A stretch of 64,000 nt of DNA from Prolixibacteraceae bacterium UBA6029 (lineage in GTDB: Bacteria > Bacteroidota > Bacteroidia > Bacteroidales > Prolixibacteraceae): the NCBI GenBank assembly GCA_002429385.1, contig DIZL01000010.1:1-64000 (forward strand). The letters are read 5' to 3'. How positions within the stretch are numbered: the stretch's first letter is position 1; every line of letters begins with the position of its first letter. Below the pieces are notes generated by a model. The model saw only the letters and a list, made by a program, of their open reading frames with translations. It did no database searches and was not told the DNA's origin. The position numbers were made by a program, and so were the translations under genes. Below are positions 52,614 to 61,826 of the stretch, piece after piece.

Positions 52614-55355
52614 TTATTTATTAACCTCAAACTTATAATTTCCTGATTCAACATCCAGGGTAATGGTATCTTTTCCCGCAGATACCAAATGCACTCCCTT
52701 TGACTGGCTGATTGACTGACCGCCTTCTTTCAGACTGTTTATATCTCCTGAAGGTACAATGACCGTAGCTTTGCTGCCCACAGGTATGGTAATTTCCATC
52801 ATAAACTTACCGCCCTGATTTCTCCAGGTAATACCTGCCTCACCAAACGAAGTGTTGCTGGTGTAGGTTACAAAATCAAGCTGGTCAACGGGCTGTGGCT
52901 TAAAGATAATATGACGGTAACCCGGCTGATTGGGATCAGTGTTCATTCCTGCAAGGTTACGGTAAAACCAGGTCAACCCTCCTCCAAACATGGGATGGTT
53001 CTGTGAACTTTTACCATTCCAGTCTTCCCAGGTTGTGGTAGCGCCTTTTTCTATTCCATAGCCATAACTGGGTTCGGTACGCTTGTTCATGGCCTCGTAA
53101 GCCAAATCATTCATGCCATTTTCGGCCAGGACTTCAAAGAAAAACTGGGTGCCAAAAATACCAGTATCCAAATGTCCGTTGTTCGCCTTGATGTCTGCCC
53201 TTAACGAAGCTGTCACTTTAGCCTGTTGGTTAGCCGGAACTCCCATTTTTAGTGCAAATATATTACCTCCTCCTTTACCGTATGTTCCATTCTTCTCGTC
53301 GTAGAACTTTTTATGAAATGCCTGTCTGGTTGTTTCAGCAAGTGCTGCGTAATGTTTTGCTTCATCCATTTTGTTCAGCGCTTTGGCTGCCTGTGCTGTA
53401 AGATCCGCACAGCGCCAGAAGTAGAACGTATGCACCATCTGATCCGGCACCTTCACGCCAGGGAATGACCACTCACCCAGGTTAAACCATTGCAGGGGCT
53501 TTCCGTCTTTACCAGTCCGCTGCGAATACATGATTCCATCCTGATCAACCCACGTTTGCATGTACCGGATTTCTTCTTTCATCCCTTCATAATTATTCTG
53601 CAACATGTCCAGATCGCCGTAATGAAGATAGAACTCCCATGGCATGATCACCATGGCAGCTCCCCAGGCAACTCCACCGCCACATCCTGGCTGCCAGGGC
53701 GCTCCATTGGGAACATAGCCTGTTTCAAGGTCCTGTGCCCCGAGGATATCCTGTATCCATTTGTGATAAAATGACCTTGCGTCGAAGTTGTGCATCACCG
53801 TAACACAGGATACCTGTCCGTCACCCGTATAGGGCGAGCGTTCCCGGTGTGGACAATCACTGGCAATACCTCCATGCATGTTGTCCATCTGGCTTCGTTT
53901 CCATATCTTATTGATGTCGTTGAACAGCTGATTGGATGTTTCGAACCGGGCCGATTCTTCCACGTTCGTATTGACAGCTTCGGCGGTTAAGTTTTCAGGC
54001 TTTAATTCCCCAGGCCAGTTGGTTATTTCGACACCACTGAATACAAACCAGTTAAAACGTGCAGCATACGATTCAGGTGCCCCGCCTTTACAGGTATATG
54101 AATTATCGCCCGAATAGGTGTTGCAGAGGTATTTGATCTGAATCTTTTGACCGGCAGTACCGATAACATTGTTCAAATGCAGCCATCCTGAGATCTCGAC
54201 ACCAAAATCTACTTTATAGGTTCCTTCTGCTGTTTTGACAATTGAACGTGGAGGAATCCTCAAAGTGATTTTATCGGTCTGAGAGGTATGCGCCACCAAC
54301 TTTCCTTCAGGAGCCTTTCTTAATGTTACAGTCTCCCAAGCCGAATCATTAAACCCGGGAGCACACCAGCCGGGTTGTTCCAGCCGGGCGTCATACTTTT
54401 CGCCATAGTACACCATGTCCATCAGAATGGCACTTTTAGAGGCTTTCCAGCTCTGATCGCTTACGATTACATCTTCTGTGCTGTCGGCGTATGTAATGTG
54501 AACCTGCCCCAGGAAACGGGGCGATCCATAGGCGGCAGTCCAGAACTTGGATGGATTGTAAAACCCGTTTCCCAGAATACTGCCCATTACATTTTCACCC
54601 TGGTGTAATTGACTGGTAATATCATAAGCCAGGTACATGACCTTGTATTCGCGAAAGTTATCGGGCAATGAAATCCCAGCATCTGCAAGTTGGGGACGTT
54701 TACCATAGTTGGTTTGATTGGGTACCAATACATCATCTCCTACTTTTTGGCCGTTCAGGTAAAATTCGAAATATCCAAGCCCGGTCACATAAGCAACTGC
54801 TTTGGCCACTTTCTTTGTAATCTTAAACTCTTTTCTGAACATCGGTGACGGTGGAGGTAATTGTGCCAATGGAGCATCCGGATAAGGACCTTTTGGCAAA
54901 GCTTCTTCTCCCTGCCATGGGGCGCCAATCCAATGCGCTTTCCAGTCTGCAGGCTGAAGGAGTCCCATTCGCCACAGGTTAGGCTTGCTCCATTCTGAAA
55001 CCTTGCCTTCATGGTCCCAAACCCTTACCTGCCACCAGCATTCCTGACGGGAGCTTAAGGTCTGCCCATTGTATTCTATTCGGGTGGTCTGATCTGATTT
55101 GATTATACCACTATCCCACAAATTCGGTTTGTCAAGTGCTTGGGTGGATGTGGCTACCCTGATTTGCCAGGCTGTTTGTACCTGACCGCGTTCACCTTCT
55201 TTGGCCAGGTTGATCCATGCCAGGCGTGGGTGTAAAACATCCACAAGTGGTGAGTTTTCAAGATACTCGCACGAAAGATGAGCAGGAGTTAATTGTGCTT
55301 TGGTCACCTGGATGATCAGGCAGACAAAAATCAATAGGATAATTCTCAATTTCAT
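52614..55355 (-). CDS. GH78 alpha-L-rhamnosidase
   Basis: A 913-residue secreted glycosidase. After the signal peptide (about 1-20) come a fibronectin-like and a lectin-like N-terminal domain, then the alpha/alpha-barrel catalytic domain and a C-terminal beta domain. The family signature AspCysProHisArgGluArgSerProTyrThrGlyAspGly sits near residue 505 and holds the catalytic acid region. It releases terminal alpha-L-rhamnose from pectin or glycosides. First gene of a two-gene unit with the CE1-like esterase. Confidence 0.93.
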   Translation of the reverse strand: MKLRIILLIFVCLIIQVTKAQLTPAHLSCEYLENSPLVDVLHPRLAWINLAKEGERGQVQTAWQIRVATSTQALDKPNLWDSGIIKSDQTTRIEYNGQTLSSRQECWWQVRVWDHEGKVSEWSKPNLWRMGLLQPADWKAHWIGAPWQGEEALPKGPYPDAPLAQLPPPSPMFRKEFKITKKVAKAVAYVTGLGYFEFYLNGQKVGDDVLVPNQTNYGKRPQLADAGISLPDNFREYKVMYLAYDITSQLHQGENVMGSILGNGFYNPSKFWTAAYGSPRFLGQVHITYADSTEDVIVSDQSWKASKSAILMDMVYYGEKYDARLEQPGWCAPGFNDSAWETVTLRKAPEGKLVAHTSQTDKITLRIPPRSIVKTAEGTYKVDFGVEISGWLHLNNVIGTAGQKIQIKYLCNTYSGDNSYTCKGGAPESYAARFNWFVFSGVEITNWPGELKPENLTAEAVNTNVEESARFETSNQLFNDINKIWKRSQMDNMHGGIASDCPHRERSPYTGDGQVSCVTVMHNFDARSFYHKWIQDILGAQDLETGYVPNGAPWQPGCGGGVAWGAAMVIMPWEFYLHYGDLDMLQNNYEGMKEEIRYMQTWVDQDGIMYSQRTGKDGKPLQWFNLGEWSFPGVKVPDQMVHTFYFWRCADLTAQAAKALNKMDEAKHYAALAETTRQAFHKKFYDEKNGTYGKGGGNIFALKMGVPANQQAKVTASLRADIKANNGHLDTGIFGTQFFFEVLAENGMNDLAYEAMNKRTEPSYGYGIEKGATTTWEDWNGKSSQNHPMFGGGLTWFYRNLAGMNTDPNQPGYRHIIFKPQPVDQLDFVTYTSNTSFGEAGITWRNQGGKFMMEITIPVGSKATVIVPSGDINSLKEGGQSISQSKGVHLVSAGKDTITLDVESGNYKFEVNK

Positions 55356-55470
55356 AGGTTTAGGTTTTTCGTATTCTATTTTAAATACGAAGATAAGCAG
55401 GAAAATAATAGTATGCCAGAAAACGGTGTTTTATGCACCCCAAAGTACTCAATAATCGACAGCTGTTTAT

Positions 55471-56514
55471 TTAAAAAGGTTGGGCATCCAGAAAGTGCGG
55501 TCTGTAAGATGCATGGCTATCTAAATCCTGTATCCAGCCCCTATAGAATCCAAATTCATAGAATGCATCCGTAACCTGTTTATATTCTTCAGGAAGAACA
55601 GTGCGCTTTAATTTGGTGTAGTTTTTTACCAGTTCGGTCGGATAATACTGCGACATCAGTGAAATATGCAGTTTAGGCGATAATTCCATGGCAATAAGCC
55701 GCAATACTTCAATGCTTTGATCTACGGCTCCAGGTAATACCAAATGGCGTAAAATAATGCCGGACTCAGCAAGACCGCTCTCATTTAAAATTAAAGAAGA
55801 ACCCTTTTGACGGTACATTTCCTTTATCGCATTTAAAGCCACTTCAGGATAATCCCCGGCCTGAGAATAACTATCGGCCAGATTCGCATTACTGTATTTA
55901 AAATCAGGCAAATAAATATCAATTATACCTTCCAGCGACTTTAACGTTTCTACCTTGTCATACCCATTTGAATTATAAACAAATACCGGGTTTCTGCCTG
56001 TTTCTTTAATACCCCTTATTATCGCCAGCATTTGGGGGATATAATGCGATGGAGAAACAAAGCCAACCCTGTTTTCGGTTTGGTCCAATACGGAGCAAAT
56101 CTTTCCGATCAGTTTTGTGTACGATAGGGAATCTGGTAAAATGCCGGTATCATTCTGTGATATATCGAAATTCTGACAATAGATACATTGTAAATTACAA
56201 TGCGGGAAGAAGATATTACAGATGCCTTTTTCTCCTGAAATGGCAGGTTCTTCGCCTTTATGTATGCAAACAGATGAAATACGGAATGATGCATCACTTT
56301 TACAAAATCCTAACTTATCTGAAAACCGGTTCGCTCCGCAATTGCGGGGACAAAGCATACAATGAGATAGATATTCTATTTCATTCTTTTGAAATGGAAA
56401 TGTTGAATTATTATTTATGATGTGTGTTTCCAAATTGGCTACTCCTCGCTGATAAATGTAGAGTATTTTTTCTGGTAAATTTATACTATTATTTACCAGA
56501 TCCTGAGAATTCAA
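55471..56514 (-). CDS. Radical SAM protein, COG1313 (PflA-like) family
   Basis: A 347-residue radical SAM protein of the group annotated as putative pyruvate-formate-lyase-activating enzyme. It has an N-terminal Cys cluster (Cys52, Cys55, Cys59, Cys71) and the SAM-iron-sulfur site CysAsnLeuGlnCysIleTyrCys (Cys106, Cys110, Cys113). The TIM barrel contains AsnGlyTyrAspLys and ProAspPheLysTyrSer. No PFL or glycyl-radical partner is close, so the target is unknown. The start overlaps the glycosidase-like gene by 26 bases. Confidence 0.8.
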   Translation of the reverse strand: MNSQDLVNNSINLPEKILYIYQRGVANLETHIINNNSTFPFQKNEIEYLSHCMLCPRNCGANRFSDKLGFCKSDASFRISSVCIHKGEEPAISGEKGICNIFFPHCNLQCIYCQNFDISQNDTGILPDSLSYTKLIGKICSVLDQTENRVGFVSPSHYIPQMLAIIRGIKETGRNPVFVYNSNGYDKVETLKSLEGIIDIYLPDFKYSNANLADSYSQAGDYPEVALNAIKEMYRQKGSSLILNESGLAESGIILRHLVLPGAVDQSIEVLRLIAMELSPKLHISLMSQYYPTELVKNYTKLKRTVLPEEYKQVTDAFYEFGFYRGWIQDLDSHASYRPHFLDAQPF

Positions 56515-58159
56515 CAGACTTATATTGAATTAATTCTCCGACCTGATTTAAACGGTAAACGCTATTGGGCTCAATATTCAAAGAACAGGAAACCTGTTTG
56601 CTTTTGAACTGAATGGTTTTGGTCTGAGTTTCAATACCGATTGCTTCAATCAGTTTTCCGCTTAAATCGGTAACTATTCTTGCCCCTTTTGTAAAGGAAA
56701 ATATTTTCTGATCATTAATAAGGCAATTTATAATGTTCTTATCGGTGTGTAAGCGGTAAACGTTACCGTTCCATTTTTGCAGATAGTCAAAATCATTCAT
56801 GTTGTCGAGGCATGACCAAAGAATGGTATTTTGTGTAAGATGAATACCATAAAACCTGGAAATAAACTCCAGGGCCGACAATAGGCTGGGTCCATACCCA
56901 TCTTTTGACGGATTAACAACAGCAGTAAAGGGGTCAAACTGTTGTACGAATCTGAATGATTTACCCGTAACGGTTAGAAATTTCCTGCCGATCATGGTCA
57001 GTTCTGCATAATGTCCATAATTCTCCAGTGCTTGTATCGATCTTTGATAGGTCAAGCCCTGAGGTTGTCCGCTCCAATTATTCCCGGCGATGTTTTCAAA
57101 CTTCGGATCATTAGCCGCTATCGAAGGCAGGGGCATTGGTGTCCAGAATTCCTTCGGATTAAGCAGATGTACACGTATAAACTGATCGGCCATCTCCTGA
57201 TCAAAACTTCCAAAATACATGCACCGCAGATTGTTGTGAAGCAGAATGGGCATGGTCTCATTATTTTTGTCCTTGTCGTAACAAGCCTTTTTTTCTTCGT
57301 CCCACAAATAGCTTTTTATTTTGCTTTTAACCTCGATGGCTTTCGACCGCCAGTATTCCTCTTTCCCATTATTAAGTACTTTCGACATTTGAGATAATAC
57401 ATCCCGGCAGGAATAGGAGTATGACATCACATCCATGGATTCGATGGGGACAGTCATATCTGTAGAAGGATCATACGAGTCTTCTTTGCAGTGAATCTTC
57501 AAATCTTCTTTTGAAAGTCCTGATGCAATTTCCCTGTTCGGAGGATAATCAAACGACCACGCTTTGGGAAACCCGTTAAACCTCACACTTCCATCTTCCC
57601 CGTTGTCGTATATACACCAGGTTTCAAGACACCCGTTATGATCCGAATCCCTCGTTTTCCACAAATACGCATCAAATTTTTCCAATGAACGATACACCTT
57701 GAGCAGGAAGTTTCTGTCTTCCCTGATCAGGTAATAAACTTCGAGTGCAGGTCTGGCCAGGTAGAATCCCTGAAACTGACAATAATTGGGTTCAATCTTT
57801 CCTCCCCGGTTATAGATTACCCCCGGAAAGCGTCCATCTTTTCGCTGGTAATCGATAAACACTTCAATATTGTTCCGTGCAATCTCCAGGTTTCTTTTTG
57901 CATACATCGATCCGCCCATGGGTTGTGTTTCCAACCAGATGTTGGTGTATTGAGCGCCTTCGATCATGACTTTACGTCCGCCAAAATCTACTATATTCTC
58001 TTTAGCCAATAACTCTGCCCGATTGAAAGTTTTCTGTAAAGTACTATCCGTAGTTGTAAGTTTTACATCAGTCTCATTTTTTGTTACTTCTCGTCCGGAT
58101 TCCCTGGGCGAAGAACAACCGAATGCAAATAAGAGGGCGATTAGGGGTAGGCATTTCAT
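56489..58159 (-). CDS. Alpha/alpha-barrel glycosidase-like lipoprotein (MGH1/GH63-like)
   Basis: A 556-residue lipoprotein: lipobox ending at Cys15 (AlaPheGlyCysSerSer) and an alpha/alpha six-barrel like those of the mannosylglycerate hydrolase-type and GH63/GH37 enzymes. Blocks include IleGluGlyAlaGlnTyrThrAsnIleTrpLeuGluThr, AspSerAspHisAsnGlyCysLeuGluThr and AsnTrpSerGlyGlnProGlnGlyLeuThrTyr. A small C-terminal beta domain starts near 460. The substrate is open. Its last 26 bases overlap the radical SAM gene. Confidence 0.7.
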   Translation of the reverse strand: MKCLPLIALLFAFGCSSPRESGREVTKNETDVKLTTTDSTLQKTFNRAELLAKENIVDFGGRKVMIEGAQYTNIWLETQPMGGSMYAKRNLEIARNNIEVFIDYQRKDGRFPGVIYNRGGKIEPNYCQFQGFYLARPALEVYYLIREDRNFLLKVYRSLEKFDAYLWKTRDSDHNGCLETWCIYDNGEDGSVRFNGFPKAWSFDYPPNREIASGLSKEDLKIHCKEDSYDPSTDMTVPIESMDVMSYSYSCRDVLSQMSKVLNNGKEEYWRSKAIEVKSKIKSYLWDEEKKACYDKDKNNETMPILLHNNLRCMYFGSFDQEMADQFIRVHLLNPKEFWTPMPLPSIAANDPKFENIAGNNWSGQPQGLTYQRSIQALENYGHYAELTMIGRKFLTVTGKSFRFVQQFDPFTAVVNPSKDGYGPSLLSALEFISRFYGIHLTQNTILWSCLDNMNDFDYLQKWNGNVYRLHTDKNIINCLINDQKIFSFTKGARIVTDLSGKLIEAIGIETQTKTIQFKSKQVSCSLNIEPNSVYRLNQVGELIQYKSVEFSGSGK

Positions 58160-58448
58160 AAAATCATTTCCAAATAAGATGCATTTATAGGGTCGATGCT
58201 AATGTCCCGTCCTTATTGGTCTTCGAATCTAAAATACAATTACAAGAGATTAGCTGAAACGGAAACTGACTGAAAGCATTAACTCAGACAAAACTAATAA
58301 AGGCCAGTTCAACCAATCCGCATAAACTACAAATGAAGTTTAAACCTTTATAGGTCAGTAGAAGAAAGCTACCTGTCGTTCCAAGGCATATTGTAATCAA
58401 ATCACTAGACAAAGAAACACTGACACCTGAATTGTAAGCAACTTGCCT

Positions 58449-58973
58449 TTATTTATTTGTATTCAATTCATCAAGTAATATTTTCATCTTCTCTCTGGGG
58501 AATTGCCATCCCAGCTCTTTAGTCGGTATTTCATTTATTCTTCTGTTTATTTCACGAAATGGCCATGGATCAATAGCTCCAAATTCCTGTTTCCAGTAAT
58601 CAAGGATATAAAGAATATAATTTTGAGTCCCAATCAGTTTCCGGTCATTGTCAGTTGAAAATAAATCTACTCTTCCTACCAATTCATGTATTGTCGGCCA
58701 ATCCGTCTTTATCCCATCGACCAATAATTGGTCATATAGTGTAATCGCAAACCGGTCGGATATGTTTTTAAAATCTGCCGTGATCACCTGATCCACAATG
58801 ATTGTATATCTTGTTAGGGAATTCGTAATCAGCAGGCATTTCTTATGACTCACATAAAATAGGGTAGCAGTCCATTTCCCAAGCGGATGGTCTGCTTCTT
58901 CTTCTCCGGTATTAACCAAAGATTTAGAAACAACTGATTCCAATTTGCGTGACAGGTATATTTTTGTGCTCAT
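58449..58973 (-). CDS. DUF6933-like hypothetical protein
   Basis: A 174-residue soluble protein. The blocks HisProLeuGlyLysTrpThrAlaThrLeuPheTyrValSerHisLysLysCysLeuLeuIleThrAsn and TyrThrIleIleVal resemble the DUF6933 family. That family is found singly in many bacteria and has no known role. The assignment is by memory of the pattern. It precedes, in minus-strand order, nothing closely linked; it lies at one end of the run of single genes separated by inverted-repeat spacers. Confidence 0.55.
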   Translation of the reverse strand: MSTKIYLSRKLESVVSKSLVNTGEEEADHPLGKWTATLFYVSHKKCLLITNSLTRYTIIVDQVITADFKNISDRFAITLYDQLLVDGIKTDWPTIHELVGRVDLFSTDNDRKLIGTQNYILYILDYWKQEFGAIDPWPFREINRRINEIPTKELGWQFPREKMKILLDELNTNK

Positions 58974-58980
58974 AAACTAA

Positions 58981-59230
58981 TTTATAACGTTTTACTATTA
59001 AATGCTGTGCAGAAATTAATCAATGAACTTCCTGCGAAGTGTTGCTTTTCATCCCGATAGCTATCGGGACTAATTTCCTGTCAATCACGGGTCCCGGGAC
59101 TGAGCGGAAAGATGCACACCGAAAACCACCCCGAGTACTCGGGGTCGCACTTGACGTGTAGCTGATGTTGGCGGTTCGTTGTTTTCGATTTTGTCGTTTC
59201 GCTTTTCATTTTTTCGTTATGTGCCGCCCA
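58981..59230. repeat. Inverted-repeat spacer A (cassette-like)
   Basis: The spacer between the DUF6933-like and Fic genes. A left arm with ATAACGTTTTAC and a right arm GTAGCTGATGTTGGCGG (59158-59174) bracket the palindromes TCCCGATAGCTATCGGGA (59052-59069) and CCCCGAGTACTCGGGG (59129-59144). The block at 59025-59083 recurs almost unchanged in spacer B. The block at 59101-59129 and the right arm recur in spacer C. Confidence 0.7.
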
Positions 59231-59248
59231 CTTTTTTGCCGTTTTTCA

Positions 59249-60130
59249 TTAGTCATTTTCTTCATAGTAATATGAGTAGTCAATCCCTTTCATAAACATT
59301 TCGCGGTCGCTTATTTTGCTGGTAAGTGCTTTTTCCAAAAGTGTTTTTAGAACACTACTTTTGGTTGGACTTAGCATCATTGCGTTCATGTAATCTCGCT
59401 TGCTTATTTTACTCCAATCAACGCATTTTTTGAGGCGTTTTTTTAGTATCAAATCCAACCATATTCTGGTGCTTCTGCCATTACCTTCCATAAAAGGGTG
59501 TGCAATGTTCATTTCTACATATTTGTTTACGATTTCGTCAAATGTAGTTTCGTGAATTGCTTCTATTTGCTTTAATGTGTCGCCTAAAAAGCGTGATACG
59601 GCAAATTGAAAACCACCTTTTGAAATATTTTTTTGTCTGATTTGTCCCGCAAAATCATACAATCCGCCAAACAAATAAGCATGGATTTGTTGCAAACCTT
59701 TGGTTGTTCCAACTTCTATGCTGCTGATAAAAGTACTTTCAAACAATGCATACGCTTTTGTTTTGCTTTTTCCGTCTATGCTTTCATCGCTGTATGTAAA
59801 CCATTCAATAAATCGGTTTGCCTTTTTGCCCGGAAATTCTTTGCCTAAGGCAATAATGCCGGTGTAATCCAACATATCGGCTAAGCGCTTTTTGCCGTCA
59901 GGTGCAAGAAATTTCAACTGGGTAGTGGCACTAACCACTTGACTGTTTTCTTTTCTCAATTTGGCTTTAAGATATTTCCAATAGTTGCGGGTTTTGGTGT
60001 AGTCGTCCTGGTCGGTAAGCAAAGCTACAATATCCAACACACTAAACCACCACTTGGCGTTTTGCTCGTCCCAAACAGCTCGCACTTCGCGGTCGTCAAA
60101 AAAACGTATGGATATTTTTGTATTACTCAT
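59249..60130 (-). CDS. Fic/DOC protein with N-terminal Bro-N-like domain
   Basis: A 293-residue protein. The first 110 residues resemble a BRO-N/KilA-type domain ([14 protein letters not shown], then LysThrArgAsnTyrTrpLys). The C-terminal half is a Fic fold with the active-site loop [12 protein letters not shown] (211-222), complete for AMP transfer. LysGlyGlyPheGlnPheAla supplies the beta-flap. No inhibitory helix motif is evident. Fic proteins usually attach AMP to Thr or Tyr of a target. No antitoxin gene is adjacent; the neighbours are unrelated single genes separated by inverted-repeat spacers. Confidence 0.88.
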   Translation of the reverse strand: MSNTKISIRFFDDREVRAVWDEQNAKWWFSVLDIVALLTDQDDYTKTRNYWKYLKAKLRKENSQVVSATTQLKFLAPDGKKRLADMLDYTGIIALGKEFPGKKANRFIEWFTYSDESIDGKSKTKAYALFESTFISSIEVGTTKGLQQIHAYLFGGLYDFAGQIRQKNISKGGFQFAVSRFLGDTLKQIEAIHETTFDEIVNKYVEMNIAHPFMEGNGRSTRIWLDLILKKRLKKCVDWSKISKRDYMNAMMLSPTKSSVLKTLLEKALTSKISDREMFMKGIDYSYYYEEND

Positions 60131-60228
60131 AATTTGAATGTTACCTATACTGTCACTTTAAAATTTTCTGTCCAAAGGTATGATATTTTATATCCTGTAG
60201 TTGCTGTCTGCTGCGTCTCGTTACAATG

Positions 60229-60376
60229 ACCGCCAACGTTTCGCAAATACACGCAGGGCAGGAGTTTCCCGATGAATTTCCTGCGAAGTATTGCTTTTCA
60301 TCCCGAGTACTATCGGGACTAATTTCCTGTCAACGAAGCACCGAAACCCGACTTGCGGGTATTTTGCTGGTATGGA
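60229..60376. repeat. Inverted-repeat spacer B (cassette-like)
   Basis: The left arm CCGCCAACGTTTCGCAAATA (60230-60249) with ACACGCAGGG pairs imperfectly with the right arm TGCGGGTATTTTGCTGG (about 60354-60370). Between them lies a block at 60272-60331 nearly identical to 59025-59083, including the diverged palindrome TCCCGAGTACTATCGGGA. Confidence 0.65.
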
Positions 60377-60379
60377 AAG

Positions 60380-60913
60380 TTATTCTTCTTTTTTCTTGAA
60401 TAATTTATCCCAATATTCCTTTTGACCTTTTAACTCATTTTCAAAATATTTCTCCCCATACGCTAACTCAAAAGTTTGCTTAAAATATTCTAAATGCTGT
60501 TTCAACTTCTTATATCTGATTGTCACAATACTACTAAAAACAATTACAGGAATCCAGCTTAATAAATGTCCCAAAAGTATAAAGGCAACAATTGAAAGTA
60601 ACATATAAAATAAAATCCAACCAACTAATAGTATTGTTTTGATAACATATTCACCTATAAGTACTTGTTGCTGAAATGTCGTTCCATGATTAGCATGTGC
60701 AGCTCTGGAACCTTGTCCAAATGATTCAGCAATTTTAACTAGTTTCCTCACAAAGATTTTTTTCTTAATCTTTTGCTTTGAAAGTTTTATTTGATTCTTA
60801 ATGAAATCATACAAAATAGCAGCAATGAAGCTTGAAGTCAATCCAAGTATAACCAGTCCTAAAATTTCGGTCTTTAAATAATTTATAATCTCATTCAAAT
60901 TTATATCCATCAT
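60380..60913 (-). CDS. Small membrane protein in the cassette-like run
   Basis: A 177-residue protein with an N-terminal membrane helix (about 14-36), a basic cytoplasmic stretch (LysLeuSerLysGlnLysIleLysLysLys), then a pair of strongly hydrophobic helices (about 92-135) and a charged C-terminal tail. I recognise no family. It sits alone between spacers B and C, facing the same way as the Fic gene. Confidence 0.65.
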   Translation of the reverse strand: MMDINLNEIINYLKTEILGLVILGLTSSFIAAILYDFIKNQIKLSKQKIKKKIFVRKLVKIAESFGQGSRAAHANHGTTFQQQVLIGEYVIKTILLVGWILFYMLLSIVAFILLGHLLSWIPVIVFSSIVTIRYKKLKQHLEYFKQTFELAYGEKYFENELKGQKEYWDKLFKKKEE

Positions 60914-60950
60914 TAGAAGTTTAATTATTTAGTAGGTACGCACCTATAAT

Positions 60951-61110
60951 TGCCCATAACGTAGGAAGCTACACGCAGGGGCGGTCCTCGATAGCTATCG
61001 GGAGCGGGCGATTTCCTGTCAAGCCGAAAAGCAGCTTGAGCGGAAAGATGCACACCGAAAACCACTGCTGCCGCACTTGACGGGTAGCTGATGTTAGCAG
61101 TAGTTTTCAT
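60951..61110. repeat. Inverted-repeat spacer C (cassette-like)
   Basis: The left arm CCATAACGTAGGAAGCTACA (60954-60973) pairs imperfectly with the right arm ACGGGTAGCTGATGTTAGCA (61080-61099), with AAC and GTT at the ends. The 29 bases at 61037-61065 are identical to 59101-59129 of spacer A. A partial TCGATAGCTATCGGGA palindrome lies at 60988-61002. Confidence 0.7.
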
Positions 61111-61133
61111 TTCACTAAGTCTAGTTTTGTCAT

Positions 61134-61826
61134 TTATAGCTGTGTTTTGCCTGTTGATCGAAAGCCAAATTTGTAAACAAAGCCAAACATGAAATTTGTT
61201 GAGACTGTTTCTATTGATCCCCCATTTATAACTGGCACATCACTAACATTATAATACCCTACGTTATTTCTTGCCTCAAACGAAAGTGCGAAATTTTGCT
61301 CAATTGGAACTAAAAATCCAAGTCCTGCTGAAACCCCCCAATCAAATCTCTTGAAAGATGAAGTGTTGTCATTTTTTGTTTTTGGAATATTTGTTCCTTT
61401 GCTAATATCCGTTTGATTTAGTAAATAACCAAGATAAGGACCGGCATTTATGAAAAATAAAATTCGTTTTCCAAATGTCGCTCTAACAAGTAATGGTATT
61501 GTCATGTAGTCAAAATTTGATTTTGTTTGAACGCTTCCAAAAGAATTACCATATTCGTAAACAGGCTGTGATTTTGCGATTGAGCCTTTTCTCTCAAATG
61601 CCAAATTTGTCCGTAAAGAAATTATCTTTTTTAAATTATACTGGAAAAATAGTCTGCCAGAAAAACCAATTGTCGGACTATTACGATAATCGACATAATC
61701 GTTTCCCTTTAACATGATTAAACTCGGACCTCCTTCAATTCCATATTCAAATTTGTTTGTTTGTCCGTATGACTTACAAAAGGTCAACACAATTAAAATA
61801 AATACTATTGCTCTACATTTTATCAT
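61134..61826 (-). CDS. Outer-membrane beta-barrel protein (porin-family-like, PF13568 type)
   Basis: A 230-residue protein with a signal peptide (about 1-21, ending SerTyrGlyGln). About eight amphipathic strands follow, ending in the aromatic strand AsnPheMetPheGlyPheValTyrLysPheGlyPhe. GlyIleGluGlyGlyProSerLeuIleMet and AlaGlyProTyrLeuGlyTyrLeuLeu are typical of the outer-membrane beta-barrel family of Bacteroidota. The role is unknown. It is the last gene, by position, of the cassette-like run, just beyond spacer C. Confidence 0.8.
   Translation of the reverse strand: MIKCRAIVFILIVLTFCKSYGQTNKFEYGIEGGPSLIMLKGNDYVDYRNSPTIGFSGRLFFQYNLKKIISLRTNLAFERKGSIAKSQPVYEYGNSFGSVQTKSNFDYMTIPLLVRATFGKRILFFINAGPYLGYLLNQTDISKGTNIPKTKNDNTSSFKRFDWGVSAGLGFLVPIEQNFALSFEARNNVGYYNVSDVPVINGGSIETVSTNFMFGFVYKFGFRSTGKTQL

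Noticed and set aside
58974..61133. Classical integron
   Set aside because: No integron integrase gene in the window, and the hairpin ends do not match the RYYYAAC/GTTRRRY consensus, so only a cassette-like array is proposed.
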